From: Chara braunii
Lineage: Eukaryota > Streptophyta > Charophyceae > Charales > Characeae
Length of the DNA stretch: 24,725 bases
Direction: 5' to 3'
Assembly (NCBI GenBank): GCA_003427395.1
Contig: BFEA01000494.1
Span: 179,835-204,559, forward strand
Shown here piece by piece: positions 1 through 7,867 of the stretch (position 1 is the first letter of the stretch; each line of letters starts with the position of its first letter). A program made the position numbers and the translations under genes. A model generated the notes under the pieces. It had not been told where the DNA came from, did not search any database, and saw only the letters and a list, made by a program, of their open reading frames with translations.

Positions 1-23
1 GTGTCGTCCTTGCGCAGCGAGCA

Positions 24-66
24 TTCCTTTTTTTTTTCCTTTTTTTTTTTTCCTTTTTTTTTTTTC
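24..66. repeat. Pyrimidine tract (T runs split by CC)
   Basis: Several T runs of 9 to 12 bases are separated by CC pairs. It is simple-sequence DNA with no coding potential. It may mark the edge of an insertion, but no partner end is visible in the window. Confidence 0.85.
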
Positions 67-104
67 TATACTCTTCTCTCAACTTCTGTTTCTTTAGTGG
101 AAGC

Positions 105-469
105 CAAGCAGTGGGGTCCGACCCTAAGACTATCTAGAGGGGACCCCTGCAAGCATAGTTTCCTCTCCCTGTAAAGGGGAGATTTCATGTTGCCCCTTGC
201 CCCTAATGGTTAGGGTATAGGGTTGGGGCCGCCAGTGGGGGTCTGGCTAACACAAAGACCGAGNCCTGCCAGTAGCTGTGCCTCCCTTTCTCATCGTCCC
301 CCACCCTTCATNGNGTAGCAGCAGAGGCTATGGCCAACACTCTCCCACACACCACACACAGCCCACTCGCGCTCACACTCACACCCGTGTTGGTCATAGA
401 CCCCGCAAATACCGATCAGGGGTATCCAGAGGACTATCACAGTCCGTTGGCACAAAGTGCGCCCCAGGC

Positions 470-470
<1 letters not shown>
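105..470. repeat. Dispersed repeat R0, copy 1 (truncated)
   Basis: This stretch aligns block by block with 18330-18850. Shared blocks include GGGTTGGGGCCGCC, GGCTAACACAA.GACCGAG, CTGTGCCTCCCTTT, CCAACACTCTCCCACACACC and CACACCCGTGTTGG. Copy 2 continues into a tRNA-like head on the minus strand. This copy stops at a GT microsatellite at the equivalent point (GGCGG), so it lacks the head. The shared CTGTGCCTCCC core links R0 to the SINEs at 2.1 and 22.7 kb, so R0 is probably a relative of that SINE. Ambiguous bases lie at 264, 312 and 314. Short reading frames across it are not conserved as protein and are not real genes. Confidence 0.8.

Positions 471-506
<36 letters not shown>
470..506. repeat. 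(GT)n microsatellite
   Basis: About 18 uninterrupted GT units sit at the breakpoint of repeat R0 copy 1. Confidence 0.97.
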
Positions 507-511
<5 letters not shown>

Positions 512-697
512 CCATAGAAATTTTATTTCAAACGGGTCCGGTGCCCAAGGCTTACATCGACATAGCAGAGAATAAGATGAAAATAGCAGAGGGCAACTGG
601 CCTCGGGTGCACTCCCCATCCCGAGCCATTCCTCTGTCGAAAACCAGAAAACAAAAACACTTTTCAACAAACTAATTCCTAATACTACCGAAATGCC
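507..697. other. Unassigned spacer
   Basis: No convincing coding frame, RNA gene or repeat partner is seen between the GT repeat and the MITE. Confidence 0.5.
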
Positions 698-720
698 GTA
701 AAAAACTAGGCTACCAGTTG

Positions 721-743
721 GGCCGCCCGGGTCCCGGGTGGCC
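721..743. other. Subterminal hairpin of MITE A
   Basis: GGCCGCCCGGG faces CCCGGGTGGCC across a single base, with one mismatch. An equivalent but longer-looped hairpin occurs at the corresponding end of copy C. Confidence 0.7.
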
Positions 744-913
744 AGCCCGTGCAAGGACCAAGGAAGGTCCCAGCAAAAAAAAAAAAAAAAAAAAAAAATC
801 CAAAAAATCCAAAAAAAAAACTATGTTATGAAGAAAAATAAACTGAACAACTTTTGCCTCAGGGTCACATCAAAATTCTTCACCGAATTTAAAATAGAAA
901 ATAAAATAGAAAA

Positions 914-992
914 ATATATATATATCGTCAAATATAACTGTCCGGTAAACCGTAGGCAGAGAGGGAGAAGAGGACAACAAACGAGGGGCTGT

Positions 993-1025
<33 letters not shown>
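914..1025. mobile_element. Nested 71-bp module flanked by (TA)n
   Basis: The segment 926-996 (CGTCAAAT to GGCTGTGACA) is 69/71 identical to 14601-14671. Here it has (TA)n on both sides (914-925 and 996-1025), and it is absent from MITE copies B and C. Read on the minus strand it begins TGTCACAGCCCC, which resembles the TG start of many plant LTRs. It could therefore be an LTR scrap, but no CA end or PBS is seen. The class is unresolved. Confidence 0.65.
995..1025. repeat. (TA)n microsatellite
   Basis: About 15 TA units lie immediately after the 71-bp module. Confidence 0.95.
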
Positions 1026-1028
<3 letters not shown>

Positions 1029-1191
1029 TGGCCTGGCCGGGCAAGTGACCCCGGGCCACTCTAGTAGCCTAGGTAAAAACTCAAAGGAACGGCAAAACAC
1101 CGAAAATCATATCACGAAAAACCTATGGCGAACATAACCACCAAACCCCACGGCTAAAACCTAAAACGAAGGAAAACCTGTAAAAAGCCAC

Positions 1192-1214
1192 AAAAAAAAA
1201 AAAAAAAAAAAAAA
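1192..1214. repeat. Poly(A) run
   Basis: An A run of about 23 bases within otherwise unassigned A/C-rich sequence (1081-1365). Confidence 0.95.
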
Positions 1215-1389
1215 GTTGCAATACAAAAACGCTACTCAACAATTGAATTCCTAATACTACTTAGATACCATAGAAACTCAAAAAACAGAACAGAAGCACT
1301 AGAGCTCATATCACCAAAGCGTCTATCGAGCAAAACCAGAGCCTATCGAAACCATTCCCAAAACCGTGGTCCCAAAAACACCGGAACCA

Positions 1390-1592
1390 TGGGATAACAA
1401 AAACCTACCGACTGAAGAAACCAAACAAACAATCCTGAAGCCAAAAAACAACTCAATCTCAAAGAGTAAACGTGGACAACCAAGAAACGCAGACCTACCG
1501 TACCACCAACAAGCCAATCCTAAAACTAAAAAAGCAACGCTCTCAGAGACCAAACATGAACAATCAAGAAACCCAAACCTACCGTACCACCC
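1390..1592. repeat. Diverged tandem repeat, about 82-bp period
   Basis: Two clear units share CAA.CAAGAAAC.CA.ACCTACCGTACCACC, at 1478-1509 and 1560-1591. A weaker third unit around 1400 shares AAAAACCTACCG. The open frames on both strands here come from the biased A/C composition and do not look like a real protein. Confidence 0.65.
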
Positions 1593-1737
1593 ACCAAGAC
1601 ATCGGACCAGCATCTCGCATGTAATTAGCTCCGTGTGCACTGTTTCTCCGAATAACTCCGACTCTCTTGCCAAAACGACCAATACTCACCACTCGATGTG
1701 AACGACCAAAGATAAACGCTCAGGAAAATAGCTCACA

Positions 1738-1850
1738 GGCCCACTCTCTTTCAAAATAGGAAACAAGCCCGCACATACCAGGCCCACTCTCTTTCAAAGT
1801 AGGGAACAAACCCGCCCAACTGCCCACTCCCTTTCAAGTAGAAAGCAAAT
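1738..1850. repeat. Tandem repeat, 40-43-bp units
   Basis: Three diverged units start at 1738, 1781 and 1821. They share the core GCCCACTC.CTTTCAA followed by TAGG.AACAA. The third unit is the most decayed. Confidence 0.8.
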
Positions 1851-2114
1851 AATCATGCAAAACCACTTATCCTGAAGCGCTGGTAATTCACGACATAGTA
1901 AAGTCCAAGATGCCGAAAGAGTTGAAGCAGACGAATCGTTTCTTCGATTGTGAGAAGTAGCCATGCTCGCAGGGGTCCTCCGACAAAGAGGACTGGATTG
2001 ACCGTCCGAATCTCGACGTGTTTTATGCAGAGATGCAGACGAGCAGATCAATAGCGGTTTCATGCACCTGCCTTAAGCCACGTCCAGGTTCAAGTGACTC
2101 TTCTGGTAGGTAGC
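1851..2114. other. Unassigned spacer
   Basis: No repeat partner was found in the window. A minus-strand frame at 1794-2063 has no recognisable motif and is probably chance. Confidence 0.5.
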
Positions 2115-2129
2115 TAGTATAGTTACAGT

Positions 2130-2463
2130 AACGTGCTCAAGCCTCCAACGAGGGAATATGAAGGAGCTGCACCCACCAGCAGGTGCGATACCTGCTACAG
2201 CAGGTGGGCGATATCGGCCAGGGGTCAGCCGGTAGCATCAGGACCGAGCTTCTTCGATGGGCCAGTCACTGTGCCTCCCCTCCGGTCCCCTCCCCCTATG
2301 AACATCAACAGTCTTTGCTAAATGTCACTCGGGGGAACCAACGACATATCTCTAGGTGGCGGGCGCAAAGCTTGCCAAGGAAGGTACATGAGACCAATGG
2401 GGATTGAACCCAAGACCTCCTGAATACCACTTGCGTGCCTTACCAACTGAGCTAGGCCGCTGG
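2130..2463 (-). mobile_element. tRNA-derived SINE, copy 1
   Basis: Read on the minus strand, the element starts with a tRNA-like head. The A box TAGCTCAGTTGG is at 2454-2443, and the B box GGGTTCAATCC, with start 43-44 nt downstream, is at 2411-2401. This is the spacing of a real tRNA. The anticodon stem no longer pairs well, so it is not a functional tRNA gene. The body (2133-2400) aligns with the copies at 2745-3390 and 22500-23008 through GCTCAAGC.TCCAAC, AGCAGGTGGGCGATA, GGCCAGGGGTCAGCC and CTTCTTCGATGGGCCAGTC. The 3' tail region found in the other copies is missing or diverged here. Pol III transcription from the internal boxes is inferred. Confidence 0.78.
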
Positions 2464-2744
2464 ACATTACAGTACAGGTGATTTGAGAGAAGAATGAACC
2501 TCGCTGCACTACTCTCGAAATGTGCAAAACGAGAGTGAATCTTAAGGTAGAACATGGAAGATGCACCGCCATGATTTTTGTCTTTTGTGCATGTCGAGAG
2601 TTAGTGGATTGACGCCCAATATAAGGTTTGGTTGGACATTTTCAAAAAAACGTAAGCAGGAAGAGCACCGTTCATTCCCTTTTTCCTCCCCTTTCTTTAT
2701 AAAATAAAAAGGGCCATCAACAGTAAATGGAGGGACACTAGGCC
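2464..2744. other. Unassigned spacer
   Basis: Sequence between two SINE copies. Short open frames on the minus strand lack recognisable motifs. I see no repeat partner. Confidence 0.5.
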
Positions 2745-2786
2745 CTTTTTTTCTTTTGCATACGGCTAATTCTAGCCCAACCAATT

Positions 2787-2925
2787 CAATTACCTGTTAC
2801 CTGTCCTTCGGGACATCTGTTAAAATTGGAACGATACAGAGAACCTAGACAAGATTAGCATGGTCCCTGCGCAAGTAAGGATGACACGCACAAATCAAGA
2901 AATGGTCCAATTACCTGTTACCTGT
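2787..2925 (+). mobile_element. U6 retro-insertion with 18-bp target duplication
   Basis: The direct repeat CAATTACCTGTTACCTGT flanks the U6-like sequence exactly, at 2787-2804 and 2908-2925. The related SINE copy near 22.54 kb reads through the same place (ACCAATTCAATTACCTGTCC) with no U6, acting as an empty site. Duplications of this length are typical of target-primed reverse transcription by a LINE-type enzyme. There is no added poly(A) tail after U6. Confidence 0.85.
2803..2910 (+). pseudogene. U6: U6 spliceosomal snRNA retropseudogene
   Basis: This is a U6 snRNA copy. It contains in order the 5' stem-loop (TCCTTCGGGACATC), AAAATTGGAACGATACAGAGA with the catalytic ACAGAGA box, GATTAGCATGG, CCCTGCGCAAG, GATGACACGCACAAATC and the 3' end GAAATGGTCCAA. 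The 3' half is of plant type. Compared with canonical plant U6 it has about 9 extra bases after ACAGAGAA, about 4 extra bases after GCGCAAG, and scattered substitutions. No upstream element or TATA box of a plant U6 promoter is visible, since the upstream sequence is SINE. No T run follows the 3' end. With the flanking target duplication, this is a dead retrocopy rather than a working gene. Confidence 0.9.
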
Positions 2926-3318
2926 AGAATCTGGACAGAACGACCTTTCATGCCTTTTTTTATTAGCATTATACCAAATTATGGATAACCCTTTAGCAGC
3001 CACATCCGCGTTAAACAAGGGCACATGTGGGAGCGGCACCCACCAGCACGTGCGATGCATGTTGCAGCAGGTGGGCGATACCGTCCAGGGGTCAGCCACT
3101 GTGTCTCCTTTCCGGCTAGGCCGGTCAGCTGCTGTGTCGCCCTTCCGGCCAAGCCCGTTTCCCTTTATAAAGGGCGACAGCCTTCAGATATTGCCATGAC
3201 CTGCCCTAAGTAATTCAGAATTGTAGTATTTCATATTATCATGGAACTGACCGGTCCTAAATAATTTAAAATTGTAGTATTTCACTCATCTGCTTCCAGT
3301 GAAGTTGGAACTCGGGTC

Positions 3319-3459
3319 TGTATTTCAACAGCTCAGGAGGTGTACCAACTAAGCTAGGTGAGCTGGTAGCTAGGCCCATTTCCTGGCTTTGTATTTCAAC
3401 AGTTCAGGAGGTGTACCAGCTGAAGTTAGGCGAGTTAGTAGCTAGGCCCGTTTCCTAGT
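3319..3459. repeat. 71-bp tandem duplication of a tRNA-like unit
   Basis: Two units begin TGTATTTCAACAG.TCAGGAG at 3319 and 3390. They share GTGTACCA, TAGCTAGGCCC and TTTCCT. The unit covers the A-box region of SINE copy 2 and is about one tRNA long. Confidence 0.8.
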
Positions 3460-3589
3460 TTGTACAATACAACTGTTTTTTCATGTGAATAAGGAATCAT
3501 TCTGACTGCCTTTTCTTTTGCCCTTTCTGTCCTCTTTCCCCTTTTTTTGGTTTTGTTCCTTTTTGCCTTCTTGTTCAAATTGCTTTGGT

Positions 3590-3765
3590 TGGATTGAAGG
3601 CTACGATAGGTTTGGATATTTTGTAGACATTACAGTAAACGGTTGGGGAATGTTCGTGAGCCTTCAGGCTTTTTTGCTTTTGTCTGCCTTTTCATTATTC
3701 TTTAGTTACTTTAGCCTGGATCGAAGGCCATGATAGATCTAGAGAGTATGTGAATAGTTCAGACT
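3590..3765. repeat. Diverged repeats related to the 6.2-kb tandem unit
   Basis: TGGATTGAAGGCTACGATAGGTTTGG (near 3589) and CTGGATCGAAGGCCATGATAG followed by GTGAATAGTTCAGA (near 3716) resemble the start of the 6238/6443 units (CTGGATTGAGAG..GCAATGGGTTTG..GAGCACGTGAATAA). The similarity is short and diverged. Confidence 0.45.
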
Positions 3766-3789
3766 GTGACGCGCCATCTTCCATTCCCT

Positions 3790-3808
3790 CCCCCCCCCCC
3801 CCCCCCCC
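3790..3808. repeat. Poly(C) run
   Basis: An uninterrupted run of 19 C. Confidence 0.97.
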
Positions 3809-3809
3809 T

Positions 3810-4638
3810 TCTCTTTTCAAATTTTGGGGTTCTTGCAAACAGGCCGAGGAGGCCTTTTTTCGTATGAATTAATGTGCATTGTTCGTAATAAGGGAAGTCG
3901 GCCCGTCCCAGGACCTTCATTTTGCTTGGATCGTTTTTTTAGAATTTCGTTTTTTCACAATTTAGGAAATACATGGGAATTACGCGCGCCTTAGCAAGCG
4001 CGCTAGGAATTTGGCTCGACGGTTAAAAATTTCGGAATAAACGGGACTCGACGTGTTCTTTTTGCGCATGAATGATCTCGGCTCTGGGAATTCTTGTGCG
4101 AATTTGAATAGATGTAGGACTCTTTCCCTCGTTCACTCTACGAGCGGAACTGGTGTTTTTCAATTTTGAATTAGCGTAGGAATCTGAATGAGATGTAACT
4201 GTTTCGGTGCCTTTTTTGGTTTCGTTTCAATGTCATGCATGCGAGCTCTTCAACCATCCCCCCCCTCCCTCTCTGTTTCCCCCGCTACCTTCGACACTCT
4301 CTTCTTCGCGCTCACGCTCTTTCTTTCTCTTTGTCTTTCTGTAACCGTTTTCCCCATCCCTGCTTTGCCCCGCGCACCTTTTTCTTTTCTTGATCAAATG
4401 AATCTTGGTTTTGTTTCACGCTATCCTTGGCGCTCTTCTTCTTCCCATTCTAATCCTTGTGCCAGAATACTCTGTCGACTCCCTCCTCCTTCCGTCTAGC
4501 CAAGGGGACGCGCCGTGTAAGAAGGAAATTCCTAATACACGACGATTCTGACTGGCTGCTACCGGGATCAGAAGGATCGACATGGCTTTCGCCAAGCGAT
4601 CACCCCTGAACCTTCCCCTACACCTCCCTACCTCGGTC
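3810..4638. other. Unassigned region
   Basis: No repeat partner and no recognisable coding segment. A plus-strand frame at 4188-4499 is rich in Phe, Leu, Ser and Pro because the DNA is pyrimidine-rich (4240-4500), so I do not call it a gene. Confidence 0.5.
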
Positions 4639-5043
4639 CTAGCCCTTCCTAGCATCTACCTCCTTTTCCACAACTATAAATTCCGCAAGCGCTCCTGAAA
4701 AACTCTCTCTCAACTCGTCAGCCAGCTTTCGGGAAGCAGTGGCTAGGTGGTACGTGTGAAGGAGCGAGTCGAAAAATCCTGACGAGCTGAGTGTAGTTTT
4801 GAGGGTTGTGCGTTGGATCATCCGACGAACTGTGGGATCCAGGCAAGACCGTGCAGAGACTAAGTCGGCAGGGTGACGATCGCTATGGTGGATTAGCACA
4901 TGACGGCCGCGATCGTCAGTGCTCGTGAGAAGTTCGAGTCGAAAGTTGAGTGAATGCATGACAGGGGGCCACAGTGGAATCTTATGGCGGAAGCGCCTAT
5001 TTTTGTCCCAAAGTCTGTATCTTCGAGCGTGAGTTCTGATCAC
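4639..5043 (-). CDS. Hypothetical ORF, 134 aa, weak support
   Basis: I do not recognise this protein. It is one of the longer frames with a balanced amino-acid composition, and it stays open about 27 codons upstream of the ATG (to near 5127). The C-terminal part (KLADELRESFSGALAEF, then IVVEKEVDARKG) looks like a helix, and the N-terminal third is Arg-rich. No signal peptide, membrane segment or catalytic motif is seen. No neighbour suggests a role, and no promoter or poly(A) signal could be assigned. It may be an exon of a gene, part of a decayed element, or chance. In a repeat-rich eukaryotic window, a single 134-codon frame is weak evidence. Confidence 0.25.
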   Translation of the reverse strand: MIRTHARRYRLWDKNRRFRHKIPLWPPVMHSLNFRLELLTSTDDRGRHVLIHHSDRHPADLVSARSCLDPTVRRMIQRTTLKTTLSSSGFFDSLLHTYHLATASRKLADELRESFSGALAEFIVVEKEVDARKG

Positions 5044-5354
5044 TCGGCTTCTAAGCCGGAATTTCCCTTGACAAGATCGTCGGACATTCTGTGATTGCTT
5101 TCTACTCTTTCCTCCCCTCCGATCTGCGTCTATTCTTCCTCACTCTCTCCTTCTGTTATGTTTTGTTATAATGGATGAATTGTAGTAACTTTGCTTCTCT
5201 CACTTTGATATGTGCATGCAATGGGTCGTATTAGAGAGCTTGTTGTAGCATGATTGAAATGATGATTGGTTGATTGACTAGGTGATCTGGCTGCTTAGGG
5301 TGTCAAACGAGGAATGTGTGATTAAGAAGAATTTTTGTGCTTGTTTTTGTTGCC

Positions 5355-5882
5355 ATGTGGACTGACGGCCTCGACCCGATTGTGCGCCACCTTCTCGTAC
5401 CCCCACCGCGCCCCTTCCCGTACAACGAGGAAATAACACGTGTATGCGAGTGGGACGTAGAAGAAGTTGTTGCTAAGATCTGCGAGCGCTACTACTTTCC
5501 TCCCGAAACTCGATGTTCTGGATTCGTCGGTGCGGGTTTTGTTATTGTTGATATGCACTTTCCACCCTATTCATTGTTGTTGTCATTTAACGAGTTGATC
5601 GTCATCTCGTGGACGGCAGTAGAACCTCACTGACCTAACACTCTGTGCAGCGATTGTTGCCGCTTCAAGCGTTACCGAGCTAAGGGTTTCCACTACTGCA
5701 CACGTAGCGAGGACGAGCATAAGGAGAGGGCTACTCAATTGAAGCCCTCCACATCGGACTCGGAGTTGTGTAACGAGCGTCGACGAGACCTCATCCGTAA
5801 ACGTGATACCACGTGTGTACCCGCCCCCTTTCACGCGAAACGAAGGACTACGACTCGCTGGGAAGTTCAACAATACTTTTTG
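5355..5882 (+). pseudogene. Possible gene remnant with Cys-rich basic segment
   Basis: From an ATG at 5355 one frame gives a gene-like segment (WDVEEVVAKICERYYFPPETRC), then hydrophobic sequence ending in TGA at 5631-5633. The same frame reopens immediately and reads NTLCSDCCRFKRYRAKGF, then HYCTRSEDEHKERATQ and an Arg/Lys-rich tail up to a stop near 5884. The Cys pattern (C-x2-CC, then a later Cys) and basic residues could suit a zinc-binding DNA-binding segment, but no family is recognised. A possible 3' splice site (CTGACCTAACACTCTGTGCAG) ends at 5650. No donor in matching phase was convincing, so the stop could be intronic or a true break. An opposing 173-aa minus frame (5583-6104) covers the same DNA. 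Confidence 0.35.
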
Positions 5883-5884
5883 GA

Positions 5885-6237
5885 TTGAATTTCCAATAGT
5901 CGCGAGCCCCGTGCGCGCCTTTCTCTCCCTTAAAACCCATGCGGCGACGGACCTCCTTCTTACTAGGGTCGGACCAACACAGGGGATCTCAGTTCTGTCT
6001 GTGTCCCCACGCTCAATTTTCCCAAAAATCCTTGGCACACCCCGTCTTTGCTGCTCTTCCCGAGCCTTTCCGCAAACCAAAATACTCCAACCAGAAAGCA
6101 GCACAGGGCGTGAGGTTAGAGTGTCACAAGACCGTATGTTGTTGAATGCACAAACAGAGGACTGAATGTGGTTCTACAGTCTGTGTGTGTTCAAGTTTTC
6201 TGCTTTTGTTTGCGTCTCTTTTTATCAGTTTAGTAGG
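5885..6237. other. Unassigned region
   Basis: Open frames exist on both strands (5803-6165 plus, 5583-6104 minus). Neither shows a recognisable motif and I cannot choose between them. Confidence 0.4.
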
Positions 6238-6616
6238 TTTTCTCTGGATTGAGAGTTGCAATGGGTTTGGAGAGCACGTGAATAACAACACCATGCAAAT
6301 AGTACAAGCTGAGTGTTGCAGATCAGATGACATTTAAATAGCATGTAAATCACATGTAATAGTTCACCGGAGTGTTGATGGATGTTGGTGTGTGCTCATG
6401 TGCGTTGAAGAGCAGATCATCCCCTTTTTTCTGTCTAGCTGATTTTCTCTGGATTGAGAGATGCAATGGGTTTGAAGAGCACGTGAATAACATGCAAATA
6501 GTACAAGTTCTGTGTTGCATTTCAGATAACATGTAAATAGCATGTAAATCGCATGTAATAGTTCACTGGAGTGTTGATCGATGTTGGTTTGTGCTCATGT
6601 CAGTTGAAGAGCAGAT
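6238..6616. repeat. Tandem duplication, 205-bp period
   Basis: Unit 1 (6238-6418) and unit 2 (6443-6616) share long blocks: TTTTCTCTGGATTGAGAG, GCAATGGGTTTG, GAGCACGTGAATAACA, ATGCAAATAGTACAAG, TAAATAGCATGTAAATC, GCATGTAATAGTTCAC, GGAGTGTTGAT and GTTGAAGAGCAGAT. Small indels occur. The unit also contains the 7-bp motif CATGTAA several times. No coding frame is conserved between units. Confidence 0.92.
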
Positions 6617-6619
6617 AGT

Positions 6620-7240
6620 AGAAAGATTGTGGTTTTGTTGTTGCCTTCTTCAAACTGTACGCCCCCCCTCTTCATTTTGGCCAATAATGCCTTGATCAGG
6701 GAGGGCCCTCCTCCGACAATTGTAAGGAATGTCGGACGCGGTTCCCGGTTTGTATAATGAAGTTAAGCTTGGTAAAAGAGAAGAAGAAGAACCATTCCAG
6801 ATTCGGGCATTCAATTCAATTTTGTTTGGTGGTGGGACCGCACCCTGTAGCGTTAGGTAGGTAGTAAAGGTGGATTTGGCTGGCTCATTAGGTTTTATGC
6901 CTGAGCTAGACCGCATAGGTGTTGGGTTAGAGTCCCGCTGCCATCACTATCGGCGGCCTGAGGAGGATGGCCAGGGCAAGTCAGAACTAGTCGCTCGCCG
7001 GAGTGAGTTGTTTCGCCATATAACCCATGGCAATGTAGGAGCGTCAGGCCAACTGCAAGTGGCTGCTCACGTCCTACTGCAGTCGGTAAAGACACACCCA
7101 ATAAAAGATTTCTCAGGTTGAAATGTCGGTAAGAATCGTCATAGTTAACATTCGTGGCTCGATTACGATGCCTATCAAGATTGAGACCATCACTTTCACG
7201 ATACTTCAAGAGGCTTAAACCACTTGTAGATTTCTCCGCT
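6620..7240. other. Unassigned region
   Basis: No repeat partner and no recognisable coding frame. The minus frame at 6895-7344 has no motif that I recognise. Confidence 0.45.
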
Positions 7241-7249
7241 TCAAAATCT

Positions 7250-7561
7250 GACTTTACTCTAGTTTGGCCCTGTGAAGTGATGCACGAGAGGGGGGGATCA
7301 TTCAGTTGGAACGAGAACCGACCCTCTCTAACGAAGCGAGTCATAGCTCTTCAAAGAAAAGTCAGAAAAAAAAAAGAAAAAGTGTTTTGAAAATGGTAGG
7401 CCCTCAGTTATCTCGTGTCCTACCGCGTTTTAGCAGAAGGTGCATCGCACAGGGGGAGAAGACCTTGTCGGACTTTACTCTAATTCGGCCCTGTGAAGTG
7501 ATGCACGAGGGGGGGGGGGCGTTCAGTTGGAACGATGACCGACCCTCTCTAACGAAACGAG
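7250..7561. repeat. Direct repeat pair, 221-bp period
   Basis: The units at 7250-7339 and 7471-7561 share GACTTTACTCTA.TT.GGCCC, TGTGAAGTGATGCACGAG followed by a G run, TTCAGTTGGAACGA and CCGACCCTCTCTAACGAA. The G runs differ in length. The segment just after unit 1 (GAGTCATAGCTCTTCAAAG, then AAAAGTCAG) recurs at 7840-7867, so the block has been copied more than once. Confidence 0.9.
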
Positions 7562-7605
7562 CGGGTCAAAAAAAAAAGTAAAAAAAGGTTTAAAAAAAGG
7601 GAAAN

Positions 7606-7630
7606 AAAAAAAAAAAAAAAAAAAAAAAAA
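7606..7630. repeat. Poly(A) run, with an ambiguous base beside it
   Basis: An A run of 25, preceded by A-rich sequence with an N at 7605. Confidence 0.95.
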
Positions 7631-7839
7631 GAGGAAGAGGAGAGGGGAAAAGGAAGAGAAAGGGGCAACGATTGCGGATGTGGCCGCGGTAATGCCACAT
7701 ATACATGTCACCTAAGTCTGAGTGTGACCACGCAAACTGGGCCTGAGACCTGAAGTGCCACATGGCAGAAATGGCTAAGTATAGTCATTTTTGCAACGTA
7801 CCTGCACTGAAAATTGTGCCAAGTACGGCAAACTTTGAA

Positions 7840-7867
7840 GAGTCATAGCTCTTCAAAGAAAAGTCAG
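7840..7867. repeat. Second copy of a 28-bp block
   Basis: Identical to 7338-7365 (GAGTCATAGCTCTTC, then AAAGAAAAGTCAG). The following TCTCAGCTATCTCATG also resembles CCTCAGTTATCTCGTG at 7403, so the shared stretch is longer than the exact match. Confidence 0.85.

Larger units (their letters stand above)
706..1072 (+). mobile_element. hAT-like MITE, copy A (with nested insertion)
   Basis: The ends are inverted repeats: CTAGGCTACCAG at 706-717 and CTAGTAGCCTAG at 1061-1072. They are flanked by an 8-bp near-perfect target duplication, GTAAAAAA at 698-705 and GTAAAAAC at 1073-1080. Inside are a GC-rich subterminal region with a hairpin (about 721-743), an A run (775-798), and a conserved block (TATGTTATGAAG to TTCACCGAATT) shared with copies B (9028-9248) and C (9606-9907). 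An 8-bp duplication fits the hAT superfamily, although the terminal bases are not the usual CAGGG type. It has no transposase, so it is non-autonomous. Copy B lacks the 914-1025 segment, which shows that segment is a later insertion. Confidence 0.82.
2745..3390 (-). mobile_element. tRNA-derived SINE, copy 2, interrupted by U6
   Basis: On the minus strand the tRNA-like head has an A box TAGCTTAGTTGG (3356-3345) and a weak B-box-like GAGTTCCAACT near 3304-3314. The body at 3000-3180 shares AGCAGGTGGGCGATACCG and CCAGGGGTCAGCC with the other copies. The 3' end matches copy 3, reading AATTGGTTGGGCT then AGAATTAGCCGT, followed by an A-rich tail (T-rich on the plus strand, 2745-2758). A 51-bp internal duplication (CCTAA.TAATT.A.AATTGTAGTATTTCA) starts at 3205 and 3256. 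The U6 copy at 2803-2910 sits inside the 3' part. Copy 3 at 22535-22550 gives the empty site. Confidence 0.75.

Noticed and set aside
2401-2454. Possible tRNA genes on the minus strand (also 18856-18909 and 22949-22999)
   Set aside because: A and B boxes are present, but anticodon and acceptor stems do not pair properly. Each is the head of a larger dispersed repeat, so these are SINE heads.
5583-6104. 173-aa minus-strand ORF
   Set aside because: It is the longest frame in the window but has no recognisable motif. It overlaps the plus-strand Cys-rich frame, which looks more protein-like. It may be an antisense shadow.
6238-6616. CRISPR-like array
   Set aside because: Only two long units with indels, no short regular repeats with unique spacers, and a eukaryotic context.
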